A DNA stretch of 64,000 nt from contig JAYTVC010000083.1 of the NCBI GenBank assembly GCA_043744215.1, positions 62,001 through 126,000 of the forward strand, in the 5' to 3' direction. This DNA comes from JBEEJL01 sp043744215. GTDB lineage: Bacteria; Pseudomonadota; Gammaproteobacteria; Burkholderiales; JBEEJL01. The notes beneath the pieces were generated by a model. The model was not told the origin of the DNA. It worked only from the letters and a program-made list of their open reading frames with translations, and made no database searches. Below, piece after piece: positions 34,597 through 43,966 of this stretch. Both the position numbers and the translations under genes were made by a program. Every line of letters begins with the position of its first letter. Position 1 is the first letter of the stretch.

Positions 34597-35268
34597 TCAA
34601 ACAAGATACTTTACAAACCACTCCGCAGCAAGTCGCGCTACTTGTTCCAGCGTACCCGGCTCTTCAAATAAGTGGGTCGCGCCGGTAACAATCGCCATTT
34701 GTTTTTCGCAAGTGAGAAAACCATAAGCTGACCGATTCAGCCCCATCACTTCGACGTCTTCGCCGCCAACTATCAGTAGCGTGGGCGCGCGCACCCGTTC
34801 CAGCGCTTCGGATCCCGCCATGTCGGGCCGTCCGCCGCGCGACACGACAGCACCGATTTCATGATTAAACAACGCCGCCGCGCGCAATGCCGCGGCCGCG
34901 CCAGTGCTGGCACCGAAGTAGGCGATTTTCAGCTCATGCGTCCGCTTGTCGGTCTCCAGCCAGTAGCTCGCGGTTACCAAACGGTGAGTGAGCAACGCGA
35001 TGTCAAAACGGTTTTGGTAATTGGCGTCTTCTTCGGGCGTGAGCAAATCCATCAGCAAGGTGCCGATGCGTGAATCGTGCAACACATCCGCTACGAAATT
35101 ATTGCGCGGGCTCAGACGCGAACTGCCGCTGCCATGGGCGAACAGTACGACCAATTTCGAACCGACAGGTAGCGTCAACGTGCCTGGCAACTGTGCCTTG
35201 CCGGCAGATATCCGCAGATCAAATTTTACGGGAAGCTGCCCGGACTGACGATTGGTATCCATCATCAA
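34597..35268 (-). CDS. Alpha/beta hydrolase (dienelactone hydrolase-like)
   Basis: A 223-residue hydrolase: oxyanion segment FAHGSGSSRLSPRN, nucleophile elbow GASTG (Ser in YFGASTGAAAAL), acid in IVGGEDVEVMG and catalytic His in VTGATHLFEEPG. This subfamily commonly travels with the stress-island phosphoribosyltransferase and is fused to it in some genomes; the partner here is probably the protein at 27377. Substrate unknown. Confidence 0.88.
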   Translation of the reverse strand: MMMDTNRQSGQLPVKFDLRISAGKAQLPGTLTLPVGSKLVVLFAHGSGSSRLSPRNNFVADVLHDSRIGTLLMDLLTPEEDANYQNRFDIALLTHRLVTASYWLETDKRTHELKIAYFGASTGAAAALRAAALFNHEIGAVVSRGGRPDMAGSEALERVRAPTLLIVGGEDVEVMGLNRSAYGFLTCEKQMAIVTGATHLFEEPGTLEQVARLAAEWFVKYLV

Positions 35269-35304
35269 AAATCCCGCGTATTACTTATCCATTCCAAATT
35301 GCCG

Positions 35305-35534
35305 CTATTTGGTTTTCGCGGCCTTTTGGTGCTCAAGCATTTGCTGCATCATGCCGCCTTGCGCAACCGCATCGCCCCTGGGTGCGCCGCCGCCCATCAT
35401 GCCGCCACCCGTGCCCTGCGTTATGCCCATGGCGTAATCGAAAACAGCGCAGGCGCGATTTGCGCGCTGGGCTGCATAACTAATGGCAACGCCAATCCCG
35501 CAGCGACAGCTTTTGATATCAAGCGTGGTGACAT
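35305..35534 (-). pseudogene. Met/Gly-rich exported peptide, frameshifted
   Basis: From ATG 35534 (AAAGAGG upstream) one frame encodes a clean signal peptide (LISKAVAAGLALPLVMQ, then PSAQ) but stops at 35421. Overlapping it in another frame is a tail with GTGGGMMGGG and MMQQMLEH that ends at 35305. Joining the two at about 35430-35470 by a one-base change gives a plausible ~76-residue exported Met/Gly-rich protein like that at 28736. So the gene seems broken by a one-base deletion (or two-base insertion), or there is a sequence error. An FNR box lies 70 bases upstream. Confidence 0.65.
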
Positions 35535-35597
35535 GGCTGCCTCTTTCCATTCATCAATCCGATTAGCCCAATTTATCCAAATCCGACTCGTCTTGAA

Positions 35598-35611
35598 TTG
35601 ACGCAGATCAA
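35598..35611. promoter_or_regulatory. FNR box of the Met/Gly-rich peptide gene
   Basis: TTGACGCAGATCAA, a consensus match centred 70 bases before the ATG at 35534, the same distance as at the stress-protein and phasin genes. This supports that start. Confidence 0.75.
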
Positions 35612-35613
35612 AT

Positions 35614-38190
35614 TTATTTGAACTCACGCACACTGCGGCGATAGCGTTTGGCAAGCTCAAGCCATAACAAACCTAAAATCGCCGCGAAGAAACAAAGCAA
35701 CACGCCCAGCGGCGGCAGCGGCGCGATACGGAACAGCGCGTTTAGCGACGGCACATACAACACCGCAGCCAACGCCACCAGGGTGCCGACCAGAATCCAC
35801 TTCAGCGCGGGGTTGGGTGTTTTCAGTAGCGCCCACACCGGCTCGTCGCCTGTGAGATTCACCAGAATCAGGCCGAGGTTGCCGAACACGATGGCTGTAA
35901 ACGCGTAGGCGCGTGCCAACTCTTCAGGCGCGCCGGCTTGCAGCACCGCCCAGTAGAGCAGCCACACTGCTGCCAGCACGCCGGCTCCTTCAAGCAAACT
36001 ATTAAGCACAACTTTGCGGTTCAGTAAGTGTTCACCCGGCTGTCGCGGTGGCCGGTGCATGACATTTTTTTCTGCCGGTTCCGCTTCAAATACGATGGAG
36101 CACGCCGGGTCGATGACGAATTCAAGAAACACGATATGCAGGGGAAAAAACACCAGTGGCCAATCGAACAGCAGCGGCACCAGCGCCATGCCTGCCGTGG
36201 GCACATGCACCGCGATGATGTAGCCCATGGCCTTCTGGATGTTGTCGAATATGCGCCGGCCCAATTTGACCGCATGTACGATGGAGGCGAAGTCGTCGTT
36301 GAGCAGCACCAGCGATGCCGCTTCGCGCGCTACATCAGTGCCGCGCTGACCCATGGCCACGCCGATGTGCGCGGCCTTGAGCGCGGGCGCGTCGTTGACA
36401 CCGTCGCCGGTCATCGCCACGATTTCGCCCGCCGCTTTGAACGCCTGGACCAGACGCAATTTTTGTTCGGGCATGATGCGCGCAAAAATATTCACACCGC
36501 CGATACGCGCTTGCAATTGCGCGTCGCTCAGTTGTTCCAGCTCGCGGCCAGTGATGATGCCGTCGCCAGGATGCAGGCCAATCTGCCGCGCGATAGCTTG
36601 CGCCGTGACGGGATAATCGCCTGTAATCATCACGGTGCGCATGCCGGCGTTGTAACATTCCTTCAACGCCTGCGGCACGCTGGGGCGGATCGGATCCGCC
36701 AAGCCGATGAGGCCGAGAAATATGAAATCGAAATCGTGTTGCGAATCAGGCCATTGTTTTGTTGCTTGCAAATCAAACTCGGCTTTCGCCACGCCCAGCA
36801 CACGCAAACCGCTTTGCGCCATGCGCTGAATTTGATTTTCCAATGTCTGCATTTGCGTTGCGTCGAGGTGACATAGCTCGGCGACAGCCTCGGGTGCACC
36901 CTTACTCGCGACAATATGTAACATATTGTTTTCATTCAATTTTTTCCATACATGCGAATGCGCAAGCAATGTCGGCGCAAGCGGGTATTCGTGCACCAGT
37001 TGCCGCTCAATCTGTAAATGTTTTGATGGCGGCAAATGCGTGTCGCCGAAAAGATGAAACGCTTTATCCATCGGATCGAACGGATCTGGCTCGCTGGCAA
37101 GGATGCTGTATTCAAGCAGCGCATGAAATTTTTCCGGCAAGGCTGATGGTGTTACGCCGCCGGCAACGTAAACATCATCGCCGACTTGCAACTCGCGCAC
37201 CGCCATTTGGTTTTGCGTGAGCGTGCCGGTCTTGTCCACGCACAACACCGTGGCCGAGCCGAGAGTTTCGATTGCCGGCACGCGACGCGTCAGCACATGT
37301 TGTTTCGAAATGCGCCATGCCCCCAGCGCCAGAAACACCGTCAGCACGACAGGAAATTCTTCCGGCAGATTCGCCATTGCCAGCGTGATGCCTGCCAGCA
37401 AACCGCCGAGCCAGTCGTGTCGCGTGAGACCGTACAGCACGACCACCGCGCCACACAATGCCAAACCGATGGCGGCAAAAATCAGCACGGCGCGGCGCGT
37501 TTCCCGTTGCATCGGGCTGGCTTCATCCTGCAAAGTTTGCAGTGCCTTGCCGATCTTGCCCATCTCGGTGCTAAGGCCGGTATGAACGACGCGCGCCGTG
37601 CCCTGCCCCTGCACCGTCAAGGTGCCGGAGTACACAAACGGCAGGTCGTCGCCGCCGGGACGGGAGGGTTTGTCGGAAGCGCCGCTGGCGATTTTGCGCA
37701 CCGGCACCGACTCGCCGCTGAGTAGGGATTCGTCCGCTTTCAAGTCGTTGCACACCAGTAACACCGCATCCGCAGGCACGCGGTCGCCTTCCTTCAGCAT
37801 CACGATATCGCCGCGCACCACTTCGCGTCCGGCGATGCGATGGGGTTCGCCATCCCGCATCACCAGCGCGCGCGGGCTGGATAAATCGCGCAGGGCTTCC
37901 AGCGTGCGTTCGGTTTTGCGTTCCTGATAAAAGGTGATGCCCAGCATCACCAGCACCGACGCGAACAGTACGATGGCTTCGCGCACATCGCCCAGCACCA
38001 GATAAATAGTCGCGGCAGCAATCAGCAACAAAAACATTGGCTCGCGCACCACCTCGAGCGCGATGCGAAACACATTGCGCGGTTTGGACGACGGCAATTC
38101 GTTGTAACCGTCTGATCGCAGGCGGGCGGCGGCCTGCTGGTGGGACAGGCCTTTGACTGGGTCAGTCGCTAGCAAATGTTCATCGTCCAT
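35614..38190 (-). CDS. Cation-transporting P-type ATPase (CtpF/PMCA-like)
   Basis: A P2-type ATPase of about 858 residues: N-terminal cation-ATPase domain (GLSHQQAAARLRSDGYNELP), SGES, the transmembrane LPEEFPVV segment, phosphorylation site CVDKTGTLTQNQ, and the hinge TGDGVNDAPALKAA. The type is Ca2+-ATPase-like; DosR-regulated CtpF of M. tuberculosis is a comparable pump. Ion not proven. The ATG at 38190 has GAGG nine bases before it; ATGs at 38205 and 38196 are alternatives. It overlaps mgtA by about 11 bases and is the end of a five-gene operon. Confidence 0.9.
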   Translation of the reverse strand: MDDEHLLATDPVKGLSHQQAAARLRSDGYNELPSSKPRNVFRIALEVVREPMFLLLIAAATIYLVLGDVREAIVLFASVLVMLGITFYQERKTERTLEALRDLSSPRALVMRDGEPHRIAGREVVRGDIVMLKEGDRVPADAVLLVCNDLKADESLLSGESVPVRKIASGASDKPSRPGGDDLPFVYSGTLTVQGQGTARVVHTGLSTEMGKIGKALQTLQDEASPMQRETRRAVLIFAAIGLALCGAVVVLYGLTRHDWLGGLLAGITLAMANLPEEFPVVLTVFLALGAWRISKQHVLTRRVPAIETLGSATVLCVDKTGTLTQNQMAVRELQVGDDVYVAGGVTPSALPEKFHALLEYSILASEPDPFDPMDKAFHLFGDTHLPPSKHLQIERQLVHEYPLAPTLLAHSHVWKKLNENNMLHIVASKGAPEAVAELCHLDATQMQTLENQIQRMAQSGLRVLGVAKAEFDLQATKQWPDSQHDFDFIFLGLIGLADPIRPSVPQALKECYNAGMRTVMITGDYPVTAQAIARQIGLHPGDGIITGRELEQLSDAQLQARIGGVNIFARIMPEQKLRLVQAFKAAGEIVAMTGDGVNDAPALKAAHIGVAMGQRGTDVAREAASLVLLNDDFASIVHAVKLGRRIFDNIQKAMGYIIAVHVPTAGMALVPLLFDWPLVFFPLHIVFLEFVIDPACSIVFEAEPAEKNVMHRPPRQPGEHLLNRKVVLNSLLEGAGVLAAVWLLYWAVLQAGAPEELARAYAFTAIVFGNLGLILVNLTGDEPVWALLKTPNPALKWILVGTLVALAAVLYVPSLNALFRIAPLPPLGVLLCFFAAILGLLWLELAKRYRRSVREFK

Positions 38191-40777
38191 TGTCATGCGC
38201 CTCATAACGACGATAGAACCTGCGCTTCACGATTTCGACCAAGGCCAGGTATGCCACTACCATTGCCACTAAGATTAAAAAGAATTTCAGAGGTGGCGCA
38301 ACGAAACCGAAGTAAATTCCCAACGGTGTAAAGGGCAACATGGCCGCCACAGCGACAACGCTCAGTGAAGTCACGATCAGGACAGTGCTGGGCGCGCTGG
38401 CGAACGGATTGCCGCGGGTGCGGATAATAAATATCACCAGGGTTTGCGTCGCCAGCGATTCGATAAACCAGCCGGTCTGGAACAGGGCTTCGTTGGCGTG
38501 CAACACAACGAGCATGACATAGAAGGTGAGAAAATCGAACAGCGAACTAACTGGGCCGATGACCCACATGAAATTGCGGATGAACGACATGTCCCACGCT
38601 TGCGCCCGTTCCAGCTCGCGCGCATCAACCCGATCCAGCGGGATCGCCGCTTCTGACAAGTCGTACAACAGATTATTAAGCAGGATCTGCGTCGGCAACA
38701 TAGGGAGGAAAGGCAAAAATAATGACGCCCCTGCCATGCTAAACATGTTGCCGAAATTGGAACTGGTGCCCATCAGGATATATTTACGGATGTTGGCGAA
38801 GGTTTCCCGGCCAATCATCACGCCCTCGTGCAGTACATTCAAATCCTGCTTGAGCAAAATCATGTCGGCCGCCTCTTTAGCCACATCGACGGCATCCTCA
38901 ACAGACAAACCGACATCGGCGGAATGTAATGCGGGCGCATCGTTGATGCCATCGCCCAGATAGCCCACCGCGTGACCGCGCCGCTTCAGCGCGAGGATGA
39001 TGCGGTTTTTTTGCGCAGGGTTGACGCGGCAAAATAAATTGGCTTGTTCCACCCGCGCCTGCAGCGCCGTGTCGCCCATTTGCGCCAGTTCGTCGCCGCG
39101 CAACACGCCGGTGATGGCGATACCCAGTTCGGCGCACACATGCTGGGTGACCAACTCGTTGTCACCGGTAACGATTTTCACCGCGACGCCGCTGGCGGCA
39201 AGGGCGGATAAGGCAGCGCCGGCACTGGCTTTCGGCGGGTCGAGAAAGGCGGCAAAGCCGGCGAATACCAATTCGGTTTCGTCGCTTACCACTGCATGGG
39301 GATGGTCGAGCGGCACGCGCCTCCATGCGATGCCCAGTACGCGAAAGCCTTCACGCGCCAGTGCATCATGACGGCCGAGTATTTCATTTCTTTTCGCGGC
39401 ATCGATGATGTGCAAATCATCTTCGTTGTCGTTCTCGAATTGCGTGGACAGGCGCAGAATGTCCTCCGGGGCACCTTTGAGGGCCAGCAAGCGCGAGTTG
39501 CCGTTCTCGACTAAAACGGACACGCGGCGGCGCTCAAAATCGAATGGCACTTCATCGATTTTTTTCCAATCCGAGACATCGATTTCCTCGTGGGCCAGGA
39601 TCGCGTCGTCGAGGGCGCTCTTGACGCCGGTCTCAAAAAAACTATTGAGGTAAGCCAGCCGCAGCACGCGCTCGCTGTCGCGACCCAGCGCGTCCACATG
39701 GCGTTCGAGACGGATTTTCGCTTCCGTCAGCGTGCCGGTCTTGTCGGTGCACAACACATCCATCGCGCCGAGATTTTCAATGGCAGCGAGGCGTTTCACG
39801 ATCACCTGCTTGCGCGCCATGCGCATCGCCCCGCGTGCGAGCGTGACGGATATCACCATCGGCAGCAGTTCCGGCGTCAATCCCACGGCAAGGGCAATGG
39901 CGAACAGAAACGATTCAAGCAGCGGTTTGTGCGACAGGGTATTCACCATTAGCACAAACAGCACCAGAAAAACGGTGAGACGCATGATCAACATGCCGAA
40001 CTGGTGCACGCCGATTTCAAACGAGGTGGGCGGCGGCGGTGTTTCGAGGGTTTCGGCGATGTCACCAATGGCGGTGTGTGCGCCGGTTTGGCACACCAGA
40101 ATTTTGGCGCTGCCGCTCACCACTGAGGTGCCCATGAACACGGCATGGTCGGCAGCCAGCATATCGGTTGTAGTTTCAGGGTTAGTACGCGCGTGTTTTT
40201 CCGCCGGGTAAGGCTCGCCTGTGAGCAACGCCTGCTTCACAAACAAATCCTGCGATTCGATCAGTCGGCCGTCGGCAGGGATCAGGTCGCCGGCGGAAAC
40301 CCACGCCACGTCTCCGGGCACTACCTCAGCAACCGGTATCTCTTGCTTGACACCATCACGTAATACGCTGACACGCAGCGCAACCGATTGGCGCAATTTT
40401 TCCGCCGCGCGACCTGCGCGGGTTTCCTGTATAAAATCAATGGTGACGGATAACACCACCATGGCGATGATAATGACAAAGCTTGCCACCTCGCCGCTGA
40501 TGGCGGAGACAAAACTCGCGGCCAGCAATATCAATACCAGCGGATTACGGAAGCGACGCAAAAACTCCAGCAACAAAGATCGTTTGGGTTCGTCGCGAAA
40601 AATATTGCTCCCGTATTGCTTGAGGCGGATTGACGCTTCTGCGGCGGTGAGTCCCGCATCGCCGGTGCGCAACTCGGATTGCAGTTGCGTCAGCGGCGGT
40701 TGCCACCAATTTTCAACGGGCAGTGGTGAAGCAGTGGAAGTCTTTTTTGATAAGAAAACGGTTTTTGGGGAAAGCAC
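38180..40777 (-). CDS. mgtA: Magnesium-transporting P-type ATPase MgtA
   Basis: An 865-residue P3B-type ATPase: GLTPELLPMVISVTLARGA in the membrane region, CTDKTGTLTEAK phosphorylation site, KGAPED nucleotide-binding stretch and GYLGDGINDAPAL hinge. MgtA imports Mg2+ in other bacteria. Here it lies in an operon with yqjD-yqjE-yqjK upstream and a second cation ATPase downstream, with an FNR box at 41924 before the whole set. No mgtA leader (Mg-sensing 5' region) is visible in the 42-base gap before it. Confidence 0.94.
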   Translation of the reverse strand: MLSPKTVFLSKKTSTASPLPVENWWQPPLTQLQSELRTGDAGLTAAEASIRLKQYGSNIFRDEPKRSLLLEFLRRFRNPLVLILLAASFVSAISGEVASFVIIIAMVVLSVTIDFIQETRAGRAAEKLRQSVALRVSVLRDGVKQEIPVAEVVPGDVAWVSAGDLIPADGRLIESQDLFVKQALLTGEPYPAEKHARTNPETTTDMLAADHAVFMGTSVVSGSAKILVCQTGAHTAIGDIAETLETPPPPTSFEIGVHQFGMLIMRLTVFLVLFVLMVNTLSHKPLLESFLFAIALAVGLTPELLPMVISVTLARGAMRMARKQVIVKRLAAIENLGAMDVLCTDKTGTLTEAKIRLERHVDALGRDSERVLRLAYLNSFFETGVKSALDDAILAHEEIDVSDWKKIDEVPFDFERRRVSVLVENGNSRLLALKGAPEDILRLSTQFENDNEDDLHIIDAAKRNEILGRHDALAREGFRVLGIAWRRVPLDHPHAVVSDETELVFAGFAAFLDPPKASAGAALSALAASGVAVKIVTGDNELVTQHVCAELGIAITGVLRGDELAQMGDTALQARVEQANLFCRVNPAQKNRIILALKRRGHAVGYLGDGINDAPALHSADVGLSVEDAVDVAKEAADMILLKQDLNVLHEGVMIGRETFANIRKYILMGTSSNFGNMFSMAGASLFLPFLPMLPTQILLNNLLYDLSEAAIPLDRVDARELERAQAWDMSFIRNFMWVIGPVSSLFDFLTFYVMLVVLHANEALFQTGWFIESLATQTLVIFIIRTRGNPFASAPSTVLIVTSLSVVAVAAMLPFTPLGIYFGFVAPPLKFFLILVAMVVAYLALVEIVKRRFYRRYEAHDNGR

Positions 40778-40819
40778 GATAGGAACCGCGATTATTTTTT
40801 GTACGATGGGCGCGCGATG

Positions 40820-41110
40820 CTAATTGGTAAAAAATCGTGAGCGAACAGTCTGCCACCATTGCAAACCGAAAAGCACGCGCCGCGCCAAACGCAACACGCT
40901 ACGCGGCCGCCACACCATCAACGCTGCGGCGACACCCAAAGTGGCACGGGGCGGATAGGGCAGCGCGCGCAACACATCCACGCTACGATCAAATGCCGAC
41001 GCCGCGTTGCGCCACGGCAAGGCTGCACGTACGACGTCGCGCCGCTGCCGCTCGCTAAGCGCCACGAGAAATTCGCGCCGCACTGCGTAATACTGCAAGT
41101 TGAACTTCAT
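40820..41110 (-). CDS. yqjK: YqjK-like protein
   Basis: A 96-residue, strongly basic protein with little hydrophobic sequence apart from LGVAAALMV. Composition and position (after yqjE, overlapping it by four bases) match YqjK. The longer frame running upstream to 41329 is antisense-like and unsupported. Function unknown. Confidence 0.75.
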   Translation of the reverse strand: MKFNLQYYAVRREFLVALSERQRRDVVRAALPWRNAASAFDRSVDVLRALPYPPRATLGVAAALMVWRPRSVLRLARRVLFGLQWWQTVRSRFFTN

Positions 41111-41514
41111 GACGAGGGACGCAACAAATCGCGGTCTTTGCCAAGCTCGGCCACCGTCGCGGATAAAAACCGCGGACGCGTGCGGAGGCGTTGGCGAAAC
41201 ACCAGCCAGATGATCGTACCGGTGCCGACAAAAAACAATGTCAATCCACCGGCGGCCCACAGGCGATAGTTTTCCCATAGCGCAATGATAAGAAACATGC
41301 CTGCGAATATAAGGCCGATGGTCAGGCAATAAAAACCAATTGCTGCGAGCAACACCAGCCCGGCCATACGCGCCCCCTCTTCTTCGATTTCAGTGGTCGC
41401 CAGTTCGATACGGGTGTGCAGCAAATCAATCAGCGTAGACGCCATCCGCCGCAGCGAATCAAGCAAGTGCGTGGCTGGGCCGTTGTGGGGCAATTCGCTT
41501 TCCAGTGTGGACAT
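41107..41514 (-). CDS. yqjE: YqjE-family (phage holin-like) membrane protein
   Basis: A 135-residue membrane protein with an amphipathic N-terminus (LLDSLRRMASTLIDLLHTRIELATTEIEEE) and two helices (about 50-75 and 80-105), the standard YqjE pattern. Start at 41514, two bases after yqjD. Role unknown; with YqjD it is associated with stationary phase in E. coli. Confidence 0.85.
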   Translation of the reverse strand: MSTLESELPHNGPATHLLDSLRRMASTLIDLLHTRIELATTEIEEEGARMAGLVLLAAIGFYCLTIGLIFAGMFLIIALWENYRLWAAGGLTLFFVGTGTIIWLVFRQRLRTRPRFLSATVAELGKDRDLLRPSS

Positions 41515-41516
41515 GA

Positions 41517-41834
41517 TCAGCGCCGTCCGATGAGCATACCCACAATCACGCCCACTGCCGCACCTATGCCGATGGATTGCCACGGCTTGTCGTGGACATA
41601 GCGGTCTGTTACTTTGGCGGCGTGTTTGGCCTGGGTGATGGCAGTGTCTTCCAAATCGCCCAATTCTTCTTTGGCAACCCTGAGTGTGCGCTCAACTTTT
41701 TTACGCGCATTGGCATAGCCCTCACCCGCCTGGTCGGTAGTCACTTTGAGCAATTCCTCCGCGCTGGTGACGACGGCTTTCAAGTCTGCCGCGAGTTTGT
41801 CGTGGGTGGATTCCTTCCGGTCTGCAACATTCAT
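41517..41834 (-). CDS. yqjD: YqjD/ElaB family (DUF883) protein
   Basis: A 105-residue protein with a long charged helix (about 5-80) and a C-terminal membrane anchor PWQSIGIGAAVGVIVGMLIGRR-type (about 84-105, split here as PWQSIGIGAAVG and VIVGMLIGRR). In E. coli YqjD and ElaB tether ribosomes to the inner membrane in stationary phase. Start at 41834 with AGGAG. First gene of the operon yqjD-yqjE-yqjK-mgtA-P-ATPase, with an FNR box about 96 bases upstream, which would tie ribosome tethering and ion pumping to low oxygen. Confidence 0.9.
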   Translation of the reverse strand: MNVADRKESTHDKLAADLKAVVTSAEELLKVTTDQAGEGYANARKKVERTLRVAKEELGDLEDTAITQAKHAAKVTDRYVHDKPWQSIGIGAAVGVIVGMLIGRR

Positions 41835-41923
41835 GATGATCTCCTTGGTGGTGGTTAATACGGTGACATAGAACAAACACTTGCCTTGTTGTTAACAGTC
41901 TATTTCGTGGAGCCAATCGGCGT

Positions 41924-41937
41924 TTGACCTGGATCAA
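41924..41937. promoter_or_regulatory. FNR box on the yqjD side
   Basis: TTGACCTGGATCAA, a consensus match, centred about 96 bases before yqjD. It is one of two boxes 36 bases apart (centre to centre) in the divergent gap. Confidence 0.8.
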
Positions 41938-41959
41938 ACTTGAGCAGCATCGCACTTGG

Positions 41960-41973
41960 TTGATCTATATCAA
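41960..41973. promoter_or_regulatory. FNR box on the bactofilin-like side
   Basis: TTGATCTATATCAA, a perfect palindromic site, centred about 75 bases before the plus-strand start at 42042. Confidence 0.82.
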
Positions 41974-42041
41974 TATGGTTTGTAGCGTTCTCAATATCAT
42001 GAGCGTGCTTGCCAATGTGCCCAACGGAAAGGAGCCACAAC

Positions 42042-43229
42042 ATGAAACCGCTAACGATCCAATCAATACGCCGCCATTTATGGGGCGATTATTTTCTTGT
42101 TGTGGGTGCCCTGCTCGGCTGCCTGTCGCTCTGGGTGGGGGCGCAGGAACAGGCGACGGAAGCTAGCGTCGTGCTGACTGACAATGTCTATTTGAGTGGG
42201 TCATCCGTGCATCCATCGGGCCCGGTAAACGGCGACTTATTTGCTGCTGGCGGCAATGTGAATGTTGACCATCCGGTAAAAGGCGATGCGGTATTGGCGG
42301 GCGGCCAGGTCAACATCAACAGCAGCATTGGTGATGATGTGCGCATTGCCGGCGGCCAGATTTCGCTCAACGGCAAAGTCGGCGGCGAAGCCTTGGTCGC
42401 GGGCGGCACCATCAATCTGGGCAATGCCGCCGATATCGCGGGCCGCACGATGATCGCCGGCAATGAAGTAACCCTCTCGGGGAAATGTGCCAAAGACCTG
42501 AAAATTTACGCCCGCAAAATTTCACTCATGGGCGAAGTGGGCGGCGACGCGCGGCTCGCGGCAGAAGAAATTGAAATACTCCCCGGCGCGAAAATTGCCG
42601 GAGCCCTCACCTACACCAGCCCCACTGAAATAAAAATCGCATCAGGACAAGTGGGCGGAAATATCACGCGTGCGGAACGCATGGAAGGCTGGGGTGAGCG
42701 CAACCGGCACATGGGTGACATGGGTGAAGGGTGGCAACGCGGCGGCGGCAACTGGTTCAGCCCAATTTGGTTACTGGGCTTGATCGCTGCCGCTGCCGTC
42801 TTTCTGCTGGTATTTCCCAATGCCACGCGCGCGGCGGAACATGAAGTCGATGTGTCGCCATGGAAAAGTTTGGGCCTGGGCTTCGCCCTGCTGTTCGCCT
42901 TGCCACCACTCGCGATCATCTTGATGGTGACCATCATCGGCATTCCCATCGCGATGGCTTTGCTCGCCATTTATGCCGTGCTGATGCTGGTGGGCTATCT
43001 CACCGCCGCTATTTTCATCGGCGACAAGGCCGCCAGCGCGCTGAAAAAAGATGCGCCGCCCACGCCGTGGAAAAGAATTGGCTTCGCAGCCCTCGCGCTG
43101 ATCGCGCTGGGGCTGATCCGCTACATTCCCGTCGCCGGAGCGCTCGTGGTATTCGCAGCGCTGCTCATAGGCATGGGCGCATGGTCGTTGTATTTGTATC
43201 ACCGATATCATGACGATGCGGCGGTTTGA
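42042..43229 (+). CDS. Bactofilin-like membrane protein
   Basis: A 395-residue protein: signal peptide or anchor (about 15-38), a run of right-handed beta-helix-like repeats rich in Gly, Asn and Val (about 45-215; units such as GDLFAAGGNVNVD and GDAVLAGGQVNIN), a Gly-rich linker, and three or four transmembrane helices (about 245-385). Repeats resemble polymer-forming cytoskeletal (bactofilin) proteins, but the membrane part is extra. Start at 42042 after AAAGGAG; an upstream in-frame ATG is rejected. FNR box upstream. Role unknown, perhaps envelope organisation. Confidence 0.8.
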   Translation: MKPLTIQSIRRHLWGDYFLVVGALLGCLSLWVGAQEQATEASVVLTDNVYLSGSSVHPSGPVNGDLFAAGGNVNVDHPVKGDAVLAGGQVNINSSIGDDVRIAGGQISLNGKVGGEALVAGGTINLGNAADIAGRTMIAGNEVTLSGKCAKDLKIYARKISLMGEVGGDARLAAEEIEILPGAKIAGALTYTSPTEIKIASGQVGGNITRAERMEGWGERNRHMGDMGEGWQRGGGNWFSPIWLLGLIAAAAVFLLVFPNATRAAEHEVDVSPWKSLGLGFALLFALPPLAIILMVTIIGIPIAMALLAIYAVLMLVGYLTAAIFIGDKAASALKKDAPPTPWKRIGFAALALIALGLIRYIPVAGALVVFAALLIGMGAWSLYLYHRYHDDAAV

Positions 43230-43359
43230 TTGATTCACTTCCCTCTGAGAATGGCTTCCTCCTTTGACAACAAGGGGAATGAGGGGATTTACTTTTGGCG
43301 TTGGTTAGAAATTAAATCCCGTTACTATCTTTTTTCAAAGGGAGAACGGTGAAGTTTTC

Positions 43360-43944
43360 TTACCGCCTAATCTGCGACTCACCCATACTTTGTCCGAAGC
43401 TCTGTAGCGGCCCGAGCGGGTTTTTGTCTGAGCGGGTTTCGAACATTGCCGGTTCGCCGCTCCAGAGTTTGTACACCACGCGGTCGTTTTTCATTACGAT
43501 GATGGCCGTGAAATGCCATCCGGTGCTTTCGGTTTCGCGGCGGAAATTGAATACGTCCGACCAGAAGCCGCCGACACGTTTTTGTTCTGTGTGCCGCTGA
43601 TTGATTTCGTAAGCGCTGCACGCTTGCTTTGCAGCGAGGCAATCCTTGATGTCATCGTCGAGCAGACCGTTTTGCGCAACCGTGCCCGGCAAAAATTTCC
43701 GCAGCAAATCCGAGTAATTGAGAATGGCGATATTGGGCGTGGCGTAGGGATCAAGCTGCATTCGCTTGAGATCGGCGACTGTGGTCTGATTCGGCACGAT
43801 GCTGTCATACACGCCGCGCGCTTCGTCAAAACTCTTCCAAGGCGTTTCCGTTTTGGTTTCGCTTTTTGGCAACAGCGATGTGCACGCTGCGATGTGAGCC
43901 GTGATCAAAACCAGAATTCGTTTTTTTATAGTCATTTTTTTCAT
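43360..43944 (-). CDS. Unknown lipoprotein
   Basis: A 194-residue protein starting with a basic stretch and a lipoprotein signal ending AHIAAC-TS. The mature part has no family I recognise; segments VYDSIVPNQTTVADLKRMQLDPYA and WHFTAIIVMKNDRVVYKLWSGEP suggest a SmpA/OmlA-like small fold. An IHF-like AT-rich element lies 22 bases before the start. It converges with the bactofilin-like gene. Confidence 0.7.
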   Translation of the reverse strand: MKKMTIKKRILVLITAHIAACTSLLPKSETKTETPWKSFDEARGVYDSIVPNQTTVADLKRMQLDPYATPNIAILNYSDLLRKFLPGTVAQNGLLDDDIKDCLAAKQACSAYEINQRHTEQKRVGGFWSDVFNFRRETESTGWHFTAIIVMKNDRVVYKLWSGEPAMFETRSDKNPLGPLQSFGQSMGESQIRR

Positions 43945-43966
43945 CAGAGCGCGAAACTGAATACAA

